A program made the translations under genes and the position numbers. Positions 38,667 to 50,118 of a DNA stretch of 64,000 bases are shown piece after piece (the first letter of the stretch is position 1; every line of letters begins with the position of its first letter). The DNA is taken from NCBI RefSeq assembly GCF_000189635.1, contig NW_002476185.1, positions 248,001 through 312,000 on the forward strand. Direction: 5' to 3'. Source of the stretch: Tetrahymena thermophila SB210. Taxonomy: Eukaryota; Ciliophora; Oligohymenophorea; Hymenostomatida; Tetrahymenidae. The notes under the pieces are model-generated. The model worked only from the letters and a program-made list of their open reading frames with translations. It ran no database searches and was not told the DNA's origin.

Positions 38667-40556
38667 TCAACTATTATTAAGTGCTTTTGTCTTAGATTAA
38701 TATATCTTTGAATCTAAATAAGCTGAGGCAGCAGTTCTAAGAATTTTTTTTACTTCTAAAACAATTTAATTAAATAAATCTTTTTATGATTCTTAGTTAA
38801 ATTTAGAGTACACAACTGTTTTATAGTAATCAGGTAGATGAGACTCTAATCTGCAAAGATCGTCAACTATCTCATTTTAATACTATTTGCTGGTTTCTAT
38901 ATTTTATTAATTAATGGTTTAAATAACTCATAGCTGCTTGTTATTAATTTACCCTAGGAAGTGAACTACTGAACTTTAGCTGAGAATCTTGCTATCAATT
39001 ATAAACTTAACTTTAAGAATAGAGCTGAGGCTCTCTTAATAAATATAATATTTTCATCAAAGCATTTCATTACTTAATCAGTAAGTAATTAATAAAATGA
39101 ATTAATTTATATTGGGTTTGAAATTATATTAGAGAGTTTAGATTCAAATTCCTTTACTATTTCCTACTATCTTATATAAAAATATGTTTTTACATTCCAT
39201 TTTTCTTGAATTTTTTTTTCATTTTCAAAACAAGATTCTTTGATTTTATTTTCATCTTGATATAATTATTTTATCTCAATTAGAATTTGTTAAAAGCTTG
39301 TATAATTCTAGAAGAATATGTCACTTGAGCCAAAAGAGAAGATGAAATTCATGTCATCAGCTTTAAAAAATTCACAAATTGTATCGAGTAAAACTTTTAT
39401 TATATCATATCCATATATGTTGTAATTGTAAAACTCCTCCTATATATTATCAATTAAAATATAATTTTTTTTATATTTTTTATTATACAAAAATGCTTAC
39501 ATCTTCTTACTAGCTATTCTCTTCTTAAGAGTATTAAATTAGATTTAATAAAGGAGTATATATTTGTTAAATAAAAGTTGAAAGATTGCTTTATAGTATT
39601 TAGAATGGACCTACTTTCATATTCTATGATTATTGCAAATATTCTTACTTTGTTGCCACTACTATATTCTTTTTACACTCAGCCATTTGTTTAAAAACTT
39701 TCTAAAAGTAGGGTTTTATTATAATATCCTAAATAGACTTTTCAGCAGTTTACTTGCTAGATAATGAAGAGAATGCTGAAAGAAATACAGAAAGTTGTCT
39801 TTTTTTGTTTGGATCTTCTTAAAATAGTTGTTTATTTTCCAAATAACCAGTCAGAAGAGATCTAAACTACTTATCTATTTCAGTTGATAATGAAACAAAC
39901 ATGTCATTAATTTGCTAAACAAGCTTATATTTTTAGGATAATTCTCTTGTTTGAAGAGCAATTTCTATTTTTTCTTTGTATATTTTTTTAGATGTGTTCA
40001 ACTACTTGCATGCATTCAATATTTTAAATCCTTAAAATGAACTACTTTTTTTAATTTGCAAAATTCCTGCATCTATATCCTTTAAAAGGGCAACAATTTT
40101 TTCTAAAATCTTTAAATTATCTTCTAAGTTGCAAATATACTGATAATTCTCAAGAGTTTCATTAACGTTTTCAATTTTTTAAGTACATGCATCTCTTGAA
40201 ATCTTCATTTCACTGGCAATTTGGTTGTAAAGATTATCCGTTTTTGAAAAGTAATCCTTCATATCATCAAATTTTTTACTAATAGCTACATACTTATCAA
40301 GATTCATATCAACTGAAATGGCAATTTATTCACATGTTTCTCTTTACAACTCGTAAATATAACTAATTGTATTATTAATTTTTTCCATATCAAGCTCTAC
40401 ATCATTATCCTTAGGATCTTTCAAAAAATTATGCCTTAAGAACTAAATGATATTGAATTATTTATCATCTATCTAATTAAGATCAACATGACTATCCTTG
40501 TATTGCTAGATATTTAATTTTGCTTACAATTAATCAATTTGCTAAATAATGTCCAT
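38667..40556 (-). CDS. COG2: Conserved oligomeric Golgi complex subunit 2
   Basis: COG is the CATCHR-family tether for retrograde vesicles at the Golgi, and COG2 is in its lobe A. Three exons (39501-40556, 38953-39439, 38667-38896) join in phase to 590 aa. The strongest match is EKWNVKTYFYIRQQEIVKEF, corresponding to the family's KKWNLPVYFQIRFREI block. Also present are FLRHNFLKD with the early coiled region (ISYIYELQRETCEQI), LEDNLKILEKIVALLKDID, and a C-terminal helix set (IVDDLCRLESHLPDYYKTVV). The last intron (38897-38952) is needed to reach the C-terminal frame. Animal COG2 is about 740 aa, so this version is shorter. Other COG subunits are not in the window. Confidence 0.78.
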
Positions 40557-41377
40557 TTCTTTTAAATTTCTTTTTATGTAAATTTTATATTCACAAAATA
40601 ATAAATCAAGGCAAATATTAATTTGTTAAATTAAATGGAATATTTATCTTTCTGTCAGATAACAATTAAAGAAATCAAAGAAAGATATGCCCAAAAACAA
40701 AGCAAGTGTTGATTAAAAAGAGCATATTTAAAAATGTTAAAATTTTTTTTTATAATATTTTTTTTAATTTACATAATAATTCATTTTAATCATTCCACTC
40801 TTTTTCACATAAATTCAAGTAGATAAAAATAAAATTAAGCACTCTTAATATTAGAATAAAATTCAAATTAGTTTAGGTAACCCTAAACCACTAAAAAAAA
40901 TTGCTAGTTTGTTAATAAATTTATAAATTAAGGTATTTTAAATACAAAATCAGTGTAAATTAAAAGGAGGAAAATATGATAAAATAATTATGAGAAAATG
41001 ATATAAATGTAAACAGTGGAATTAAATTGGTGCATTAATAGAGAAATAACATTGTTAATTAGTGCTTTAGAGATGATTAAGAATTAGATTGCAATATTAA
41101 TTGTATACATTCAAAAAGCAGCTATAAACCTCCTTACAATCATAAATTCTTAATATTAAAGATAGTTTAGTAAGATTTTTATGTATGTATTTATGTATTT
41201 ATCAATCAGAATTTCATTAATATTCATTGCTGCTCCAATCAACAATAAGTTATCTGAAACAGAGAGAATGAATTATGAATTTATTGATGTTGAGTGATTT
41301 TTTTTTGGTTGTTGAAGAAGTATTTAAGTGATTTTGAATTAATTTTTATTTTTATTTTGTTAACTTTGTATGTTCTT
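40557..41377. other. Intergenic spacer
   Basis: Probable promoter of COG2 and 3' flank of the small CX9C gene. AT-rich; a weak minus-strand open stretch at about 41110-41260 has no recognisable features. Confidence 0.45.
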
Positions 41378-41575
41378 TCATTTGCAGTTAAGATAGGCAT
41401 CCAATTAAGATTGGCAAGAGCTACCCAAAGAAATGGTTGATTCACTATACTTCTTACCACATTCTAAAGTAGAATTAAAAGCAGATTAGCAAGCAGCAGA
41501 TTCGTCTCTTCTCCTATTTATTTATTAATTAAAATAATTTTACTATAATTTGAAAATTATAATAAGAAATTGCAT
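41378..41575 (-). CDS. Small twin-CX9C (CHCH-type) protein
   Basis: A 66-codon frame. After MQFLIIIFKL and a polar stretch it reads CQSAFNSTLEC and, after a 16-residue loop, CQSQLDAYLNC followed by Lys and TGA. Both cysteine pairs have exactly nine residues between them, the hallmark of helix-loop-helix proteins oxidised by Mia40 in the mitochondrial intermembrane space. The start is uncertain: a 30-bp GT...AG interval (multiple of three) lies between the ATG and the cysteine region and could be an intron, or the first residues could come from an upstream exon. Members of this fold include COX assembly factors and complex I accessory subunits; which one this is cannot be told. Confidence 0.6.
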
Positions 41576-42225
41576 CAAAATTGAATTTGTTTATTTATTT
41601 GCTTTCTTGACCTATTTTAAATTTTAGATTATTTTTTTATTTTAAATAAAAAAGCAATCAATTTATATGTTTAAGATACTTATATATCTTTTATTCTTGT
41701 TAAAGAAAATCTTTATTTCAGATTATATCGTTATTCAACTACAGAGTATATTATTTATATGAATATAATTCCAATATTTGGCAATTTATAAGTAGCTGAT
41801 CGATTTTTTAGATATTTTAAATTATTATTACTTATTACAATGAGCTACCTAAGAGGTAGACGGGTGAAAACTATTTTATTTTATTCAACATTAATATTAT
41901 TTTGATGCTGTTTTTGAACGCTACTATTTTAGTATTTATTTTAACAAACCCTGATTTAGATACAATAAACTTCAGCAAATTATAAACGAAAATTTGTAAG
42001 AACTTTTAAAAATACGTAAGTATTAGCAATATACTGAAGCTAATTTTCGATTATACATGCTGGCTGGGTAGTATATAAACCAGCTTGCTATGTTGCTTTG
42101 AGGTTTTGCTTGAAAAAAATTTAAGAATCTAGCTATTTCTGATGGGTAAATGATCTGATGGTTGCTTGTATTATTACTATGAAGCTAAAAAATTTAAGGC
42201 ACTAATAAATTTTTGATGTTTTAGG
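41576..42225. other. Spacer with two short hairpins
   Basis: This separates the two CX9C genes. Short palindromes occur at about 41844-41858 (CTACCTAAGAGGTAG, 6-bp stem) and about 42059-42084 (GCTGG...CCAGC, 5-bp stem). No tRNA fold fits. Otherwise AT filler. Confidence 0.35.
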
Positions 42226-42565
42226 TCAAGGTGATTAAATTAGGGATTGTTGTTAAAATTCTTACACTTTTTAGAAGCAATTAACAAAAACCAAAGCCTT
42301 GTCAAGACATTTTTCAGGTTCTACGTGCTTACCAAGGACGGTAGATCTACATAAGTTGAAGGCCTTTCTTTCAGAATTACAGTCTTTATTACCCTTAATG
42401 GAGTGGATCAAAAGTTCTAAGCTATTATATGTAAAAAAATGAAAAGATTTTCCTCAACATAAAAAATAAAGTCTAATATTCAGCCTCTAGGATAATATTA
42501 ATCGAACTGAATAATTACCTTTCTTCGTTAGAGTAAGTATATTGGAGAGGAGGTAAGATAGACAT
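42226..42565 (-). CDS. Twin-CX9C (CHCH) mitochondrial protein, NDUFA8-like
   Basis: Two exons (42519-42565 and 42226-42421) join in phase to 80 aa, starting MSILPPLQYTYSNEE. The core is CNSERKAFNLCR, a loop (STVLGKHVEPE), then CLDKALVFVNCFQKVQ; each cysteine pair is CX9C. The spacing and context C..ERKAFNLCR...PE.CLDKA...C resemble the first CHCH unit of complex I subunit NDUFA8 (C.KPNKEFMLCR...P..CL.EG...N.C). The expected role is in the mitochondrial intermembrane space, imported by Mia40. The NDUFA8 assignment is inference; the CHCH fold is directly visible. The gene has a 95-bp intron and lies immediately upstream of another CX9C gene on the same strand. Confidence 0.72.
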
Positions 42566-43697
42566 TTCTTCTTAATTAATATTTATTAACTTTTCTTATC
42601 TTTTATTAAGATTCAGATATTTTATTAATTTTTTGTTTTGTTAATTTTTACTTAATAATGCTTTTCTTTTATTTTCTTTTTTATTTAACACTTTCTATGG
42701 ATGCATCAATTCTTTCTTTCTATCTTCTTCTCTTTCTCTTGTTTTTAAGTACTTTTCTTCAGAAGATTATTCTTCTTTAGTAAATTGAATCATGTAAAAT
42801 CTTTGAGTCAGCATGCATGAGAGTCCTATTCCTTTATCAATTAGCTTGTATTAAAACTTAATAGCAAACCAACTAAGAATATAAAATGCCAAGAATGAAA
42901 TAATTTAGTTTTTTTGCTATCATTTTTGAATGAAAAGCAAACAAATTATTGAAACACAATCAAATAGAATATGATTAATTTATTTAATTATTTGTTTTTT
43001 TTTTGTTTATTTGTTTTTGATTTTGAATGTTTTTAATTATATTTTTTATTTAGAGAATGTATATTTCAAGAAGTAAAATGAAATGCATTTTAAACTTGCT
43101 ACTTTACATTTATTTATTAATCTTTAATTATCCTATTAAGTTGTTTATTTTTCTTAGCTTTAATGGTTTTTTTAAACCTAATTTTATCAATTCTACACTA
43201 TGTATTCTATTTCATTTGATGCAATTCACTTTTTTAACATTTTATTCAATATTCTTCAGCAGAAATAAGCTATTCTAAATATGCAACCATGCAAATCTTA
43301 TCTAAATTATTAATTAAAAAGTTATCTTTTAAATATTTGCAATATTTAACACTTATTTAATTAAGATTTATGGAATCAGCTAAAGTCCTAAAAAATTTTT
43401 TTAAAAAACAATTATAAATTTTAATGCCAAAAAATAAAATATATTTAACTTGGAAGTAAGTGAGATAGTTCAATGGAAAAATTATCAGTGGTGTTAAATT
43501 TTAGATTTAAATTACCTTTCAAATTAATAATTTTTGTGAGTTTCAAGTTAATTATTTTTGTGAAAACAAACAAAAATTATATTATAAATTAAATAATAAA
43601 GAATTATTATAAACAGATAGATAGTTAGACAGACAGATAAGCAAATACACTTAATTGATTTAAATTTAATATAATAATTTTATTTTTAAAATCTCTT
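42566..43697. other. Intergenic spacer
   Basis: Promoter side of the CHCH gene (pyrimidine-rich 42660-42780) and 3' side of DPH1. A run of GATA-like tetramers lies near 43615-43640. No gene is supported; a hydrophobic open frame near 43057 lacks any TAA/TAG glutamines and looks like chance. Confidence 0.45.
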
Positions 43698-45566
43698 TCA
43701 TTCATATTTAATTCTTATCTTATTCTTCTTACTATTGCAAGTGCATGCTCCTTATTGACATTCTTCGTTGCATTCTTTTTATCATTTATTTTATAAAATT
43801 TTTATAAATAAATAAATAAATAATTTAAGTGATAATTTTACTTTTTCCTTTATTCTTATGGAAATAATTAGTCCACATTTCTCCATTGTTAGAATAATTA
43901 TCCATAGGATAAATACTCTTCCAATCTATTTATTTCATAGCAACGAAAAATTCATATGGATTCAACAAAGGTTTACTAAAAGCAGCTCCCCAATCAACAG
44001 ACAATCTAGGACAGCTGATTTAAACAAAGAAATCAACTTCGCTGTTAAAATTAATAATTATTTACTATATTTTATACCAAAACAAATAGAATTATATTTA
44101 CTCAGCAACCAACTCTAGCTGCTAAAAGTTAAGTTCAGAGACTAACAAAACAAAATAATCTACATTTTTTTCCTTCAATAAGTCTTCAATTCTCTTTTTT
44201 AGATATAATATATAAATTAATAAAATAAAATATATTAAAAAATAAATATCACTTTTAAGATATGAGGAGACCCTTATCTTCCAAGAGTTCCCATAATTAT
44301 TCCTACTCTTTTGTTTATTTTTTATGATTTTTATACCTCTTTATATCTAATATCTAACATCATTTTATGATCATAACTCTCGATAGTTAATGCCTAAATA
44401 AATTTAGCATATTATTTAAAAATATTATTTTTTATTTCTTTAAAATTGTTTGTTACCTTTGAATATGGGTTATATTGATAGAACTGATATTCAGGATTAG
44501 CTATCATAGTTGCTTCCATATGAAAACGACCATCACATAAAAACAATACAATATTTTTACCTGAAGTGTTGACTGGTAGTTTGGGAGAAGTACATCCCAA
44601 AACTTCACCAGCACTTCTTGGTTTTTCTTATGGCATTACAATATTATAACCCTCAGATTCAAGAATTTTTTTACTTTCAAACATTATAGTATTGAACTAA
44701 ACTGTACCCATTAAATTTATACTTGATTTTAATAAAATTTTCATTAAGAAACTTGCTTTATCTTAAAATAATTTTTTTTTACATATCAGATTTGTTTGGG
44801 AAATTCAAACGAACTGTTTCCAACCAATGATTCATATCAATAGCTATTTCTACAAAGACATAAAGAGTCTTAGTACAAGTATCTGTAATTGGTACTAAAC
44901 AACTATGGCCTAATTTTCAAAATAATTTCATTATATATACTTCTCGTTTATCTTTTACCGTAGTGAATAAGAAAATCTGATCCAAGGTCTTTTGCTCCTA
45001 AATCATCTACACAGCAAGCACCATATGTAACATCACCCATAATAATACATTCACATTAAGCAAAATTCTATAAGATATCAGCAATCAAGCAAGCAAAAAG
45101 CATAAGTCCCTCAGGGAATTGCAAAGTGACAATAATATTCTATTTTAAAGTAATTTATGCAGAAATATAATTGATAAATCAAATATTAACTATCATATTT
45201 ACATATGAACTATCATTATATTAACTAAATAAAAAGTTTAAATATTAATAATAAATACATCTTTTCCAAGTTATTCCTTTCTTTCGATGATACGCCAGAT
45301 TGATTTATGAATCTCAAAATTATAATGGGAGGGTAGAATTTTAATAGCTTCATTTAATAACTAATTATCAAGAATTTCAGGAGGAATCTAATAGATTATA
45401 AATATTAAGTATTAACCTCATGCACAATCAAATTTTTTAAATATTCTATATAATCTAATTTTACTTGATTAATAAACCTTTTAATTGGTTATTTAACCTA
45501 TTTAACTGATAATTCTTCAGCATTTTGTTCTGCTTACTAGCCCTATTATTATTATTACTCTGCCAT
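43698..45566 (-). CDS. DPH1: Diphthamide biosynthesis enzyme DPH1
   Basis: DPH1 with DPH2 forms the [4Fe-4S] non-canonical radical-SAM enzyme that transfers the 3-amino-3-carboxypropyl group to a histidine of eEF2, the first step of diphthamide synthesis. About eight exons. Read in order: [188 protein letters not shown]. The three cluster cysteines are present in GACCVDD, HSCLVP and SCPRLS. The C-terminal end is uncertain: reading through ends at 43702, while a last intron gives a cysteine-rich tail (CNEECQQGACTC) ending at 43698. Confidence 0.92.
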
Positions 45567-46291
45567 TTATAAGTTTAAAAGTAATTTTTTAATATTGAAA
45601 GAATTTTAATATTTAGTAATTAAATAGTTAATTTTGATGTTAAGAATAAGTTCTATTTGTAAAATAAATACCTTAAACTAATTTTTTAATTTAATTTGGC
45701 TAAATCTACTTATCTATCTAATCTATTTTGCAAGATTTTCAATTTACAGTAGAAATATTTTATTAATTTTAAGTAGTTTATTTAAGAGCATTAATAATAC
45801 AAATTTATTTTATAAATAATTCTAAAATAATATTTTTAATTCAACAATTTTCCTTGCTTTTCAAAATATAAAGAAATGGTAAATTAATTTATAAAAGTTA
45901 ATTAAAAGCTATTTTGCAATTTATCTTTCAGATATTTTATATGGGTTAAATAAAAAAATATTTTATGATTTTTTATTTGGGTCATTATTATTATATCTTT
46001 TTATTCAATTTTGTTATTTTTAATTTTTTTTGTTTTTTGTTGAAAACATTCTTTATTAATGTTTGTAATTAATAAAAATCTTTTATTTTTTAAAATTTAA
46101 TTTAATCAATAGAAGAAGAAATATATAATTCAGATAATAATATTCTAATAAATATTTGCAATTAATTTATCACGTGTTTCTAAAATATAAAGTAAATATA
46201 AATTTAAAAAACTAAAATAATTTTATAAACATCATCAAGTAGATAATAAATTTTTTTGTGGATATAAAGGAAAAATCAAATTGAATATTTA
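45567..46291. other. Intergenic spacer
   Basis: DPH1 promoter side and FHA gene 3' flank. AT-rich; nothing recognised. Confidence 0.5.
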
Positions 46292-47095
46292 TCATAAGTA
46301 AATAATTTTTATTTGTCTTTCGCAAGATAATCCTATTCTTATATTTAGTCCATCATCTAATATTATTTTTTCTTCGGGTTAAATGCAAGCCCAAATCTTA
46401 TTGGCATTTTGATTTGATTTATAAAGGAAGAATTTGCCATTTCTTTTAACTATTTCAGCATGCTCTCTACTAATAAATTTATCGTCCTTTAAAAATTGAA
46501 TTGAAGTTCTGCCAATTTTAAAAACTTTAACACTGTCAGAAAATGTTGTATACACTTTATTACTTACGGCATTTTACTCTTTTATGGTAAGGCATTAAAG
46601 ACAAATTTACTCGCTTATTTGAAGAACCTCAAATAAAGTGTCACCTATAAAAAATTTAGAAGAAGCAGTCAACTCAATTTCTTAATCAATTTCTTTCTAA
46701 ATTATGAATTTCTACTAAGGGATCAAATAATATTAATCTGTCTTCTTTTCATATGTAATACTAAAAATATTCTTTCCTATACAAGCATCTAAAAGAGCAT
46801 CGCACTCGCTTTCTTATGGCATTTCGTTTTTTATCGTTTAATCTATTTAATTAAATTCTAAGTTGCTAAAATAATTATCACTAAATCTCTTTGGCCCTAC
46901 GCATACAATTCTTACAGATTTCTTTCTATTCTTTTCTTATTCATCCTATGATGTAATCGAAGAGCCTATTTACATATTTTAAAAATCCTTTTAGAGCATC
47001 TTAATACTCTATGAAGTCGTCTATGATTTTTCATTTTATTTAGTTACACTTTTACTAGTAATCTCATCTTCGAATTAATCGTATTCAAAATCCAT
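46292..47095 (-). CDS. FHA-domain protein
   Basis: FHA domains bind phosphothreonine. A single exon of 268 codons starts MDFEYDQFEDEITSKS. The C-terminal third has the FHA core: FKIGRTSIQFLKDDKFISRE then HAEIVKRNGKFFLYKSNQNA and ILDDGLNIRIG, giving the GR, SxxH (SREH) and strand pattern of the family. The usual NGT turn is replaced by NANK, so the phosphopeptide loop is divergent. A preceding region (DALLDACIGKNIFSITYEKK; TASSKFFIGDTLFEVLQISE) may be another small beta domain. No kinase, RING or BRCT partner domain was found. The partner and process are unknown. Confidence 0.75.
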
Positions 47096-48873
47096 TTTTG
47101 ATGTATAAAACCTTTTAATAGTTAATAATCTGTTTTTTCTTTATATCTAAATTTTAATAATTAAAAAGAATATTTTAGGAATTAATGAATTATTAATAAA
47201 AAATCAAAAAAGATAAATAGAATTTGGAATACTTTTTATTTATTTTTTTCTATTAAAAGGATTAAACAATTTAAAGATTCCATTCATATTCATAATAAAA
47301 TTCATAAAGATTAATTAAAACTTCACACTAACTTTGATATCTCATGAATTTTAAATATCAAATCTAACATAATATATAAAAAAATAAAAGTCGCTATATT
47401 TTTATATTTTAAATTAAAATTAGAATAATTAAAATTTAACTAAAGTAAATTCAATCATAAAGTAAAAGTACTCTATTAATAAATCAGGATTATGTACATG
47501 AAAACTTGCTAAATAATTAAATTAGATAAATTAACTAGTGGGAGATAAAAACTACAGACTTACTTGCTATCTTTGTATTAAATTTTTAATTAATTTCTGA
47601 TGGACTAAAAGCCAAAAATTTACTTATTTGTTAATAAAAATGATAATTTGCAATCTAATTTTAAAATATAACTTTGTTTTCTTAAAATGAATAAAAAATT
47701 GTTGAAATTAAATAAATTTTTTTAATTTTTACTTGACTCTTTTTCTTCCATAAATGTTAAATTAAAGAATTAGTTTATTTAAATGATTATATAAAATGAT
47801 GTCTTAAAATTTAGTGTTAGAAAATAGATAAAAAAGAATTAATAGTATTTATATAAATTTATATATGTATATAATATGTATATATTGAATATAAAGAGTA
47901 ATTAACAAAGTAAGAATAATTATTTTATATAATAAATTTATTTAATTAATATATTCATCTTATATAGTTTTATATATTTTTAGTTAGTTATTAAGTTATT
48001 TTTTTTTTTGCAACACAAACTATTTATTACTTCCTTGCTTATTTGATTTTGATAACACCTTCTAATTCTCCTACTTATTTCCTACTAAATAGAAAACTAC
48101 TTTTTCATTTTTATAATATTACCATAGTGGTTGAAGAGTGATACATGCAATTAAATTGCTTCTCTTAAATTAATTGTTAATCAACAATAGTAATCATTTT
48201 CATCAAGTGATGAATTATTTCATTTTCTTTATTAAGGGTTCGTTGTAGCTTAAATTATAAAATAAAATGAGTAGTGTAGGTTTATTACTATTTTTGAAAG
48301 TATATTTTTCTTTAGTTATAGCAAGACTGACTGCTTAGGAAATTAAAAGAAAGAAAAGATAGATAGATAAGTGTGGTTAATATACTGAATATATTAAATT
48401 TATTTGAAAGTAATCAGATGGATAGCAGTTTGATTATTTCTATGCAATCACATGATGAATTAGTTATTTAAATTAGGTTTGGTAATTATAGTAGTTTAAT
48501 ATAGGTGGTAGATAAAGCAAATTAAACTATTTGAAAAGACATTATTTTTGTCTGATATTTCTCAAAAATAATCTATTTGTTTCGTTCCTATTCGATGAAT
48601 TAAAGATTGTATTAATAATATTTAATAACTGGCTTTTATCAATCATCTCTATAATTTAGCAATGATGAATGAATGAATTTATATCAAACAAAATTAATAG
48701 TTGAAGAGGGTTTACTAATTTATTCAGTAGAAATATTAATAAAAATGTTTTGAATCATTTTCTAGAACTACTGATTGTGTTTTTGTGAGTGATTGGGATG
48801 ATGGATTTTTGTAGTAGTAATTAGTTTTTATATTAATTCCATCAGTAATCACAAATTGGTTGCACATGCTTTC
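47096..48873. other. Intergenic spacer
   Basis: Between two minus-strand genes. AT-rich; the 48000-48870 part includes the 3' flank of the E2 gene. No gene was recognised on either strand. Confidence 0.45.
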
Positions 48874-50118
48874 TCAAGCATAGCATTCTATGGCATCATT
48901 GTCAACATCTTCGTTATCACTTAAATCGCTCACATCCTCAAGTGAAATTTAGCTAAGCTAATCATCCTGAATTTGTTCTTAGTTGTCTTTTTGTTTTCCT
49001 TCGTCTTCATTATCACTGAATTAATTACCACTACTAGAATCAATTTCTTCATCTATTGCCTAAGAATCTCTACGAGTAGTAGCAGTAGACAAAGCTGTAG
49101 AGAGAGCAGGCTCTCTTATAGAATTTTACTTAACTAAAGATTCCTCTTCTTCCATGTCCATTGAGAGTGTTTTAGCTAGTTACTCAGCTTTCATAGCATA
49201 TTTTTTGACATAATCACGAACTTTTTATTCATATCTCTTTAAATCCTTGTTCATCATAGATGCTGCTTCAGGGTTTAAGGGATCATGGGGGTTAGGATAA
49301 CTTAATAGCTGAGGGAGAAAACTATCAAAAATGTTTACTAGCTCAAACATAGGAGACCAGCTTTGATTAATGACATCTAAGCAAACGCTTCCAGATCTAA
49401 TTTATATTTTAAAAAGAGTTGATAAGTAAAATTTTAAAGAACGATCTAAAAAGTAAAATAAAACAAACAAACAAATAAGCAAAAATTGTCATTGAAATGC
49501 AAAAGCTTTATTAAAAAATCTCTTCAAAGTAATTTATTGATTTAGTGTTTAAAAATGTAAAATGAAAAAATAAACATAACTAGAAAGAGTATTTATGTAT
49601 GTATGTATGTATGAATATATATGTTTGCATGCTATATTTGCGCATTTATTTTTTATGCAAATGTGAAAACGAAAAAAAAAAGGGAAATTTTAAAGCATTT
49701 AATTAATGTCAATCAATATATTTGAGAAATTTACTAATAAGGTCATACAATCAAAAAACTCAAGTAATAATAAGTAGTAATAATAACATGAGTATTAGCG
49801 CAAATAATAGAATGAGTAGAAAGAATTGTAAAAAAAAAAGAAGTCTATTTACGCTTCATCAACATTAGGATGATAGATTTTATTCATGAATCCGATTGAG
49901 GGTGACTTGTAGGGGTATTACTCAGGGAGGAGAACGTGCACAGTCCAAACGCCGCCTTCATAAAGTGAGTCTTTTGGACCTGGGAATTCAATGGCCATAT
50001 CATTCTTGTTGGTTTTACTTTGAGTTACTTTGTAGTCACTCATCAAGAGTTTTGCGATATCTCTCTACTTTCTCTTACCTGCAACTGCAGGATTATAGCC
50101 TTAAGGTGTGGTTGACAT
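48874..50118 (-). CDS. UBE2H: Ubiquitin-conjugating enzyme E2, UBE2H/Ubc8 type
   Basis: E2 enzymes carry ubiquitin as a thioester and pass it to substrates with an E3; yeast Ubc8 and human UBE2H serve the GID/CTLH ligase. Two exons (49853-50118 and 48874-49396) join in phase to 262 aa. Motifs: [40 protein letters not shown], active-site [10 protein letters not shown] (Cys94), [20 protein letters not shown]. The IGFMNKI/HPNVDEASG block and DVINQSW are specific to this subfamily. The C-terminal extension is long and acidic ([40 protein letters not shown]), as in UBE2H but longer. The CTLH partners are not in the window. Confidence 0.93.

Noticed and set aside
41844..41858. Perfect 6-bp hairpin CTACCTAAGAGGTAG as a possible small RNA
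   Set aside because: Too short, with no flanking promoter elements or longer pairing; expected by chance in 64 kb.
43057..43278. 73-codon hydrophobic ORF on the plus strand
   Set aside because: It contains no TAA/TAG glutamines, is dominated by F, L and I, and lies in a spacer; it looks like chance AT-rich sequence.
43858..44118. 86-codon plus-strand ORF
   Set aside because: It is the antisense shadow of DPH1 exons that include the conserved [10 protein letters not shown] block.
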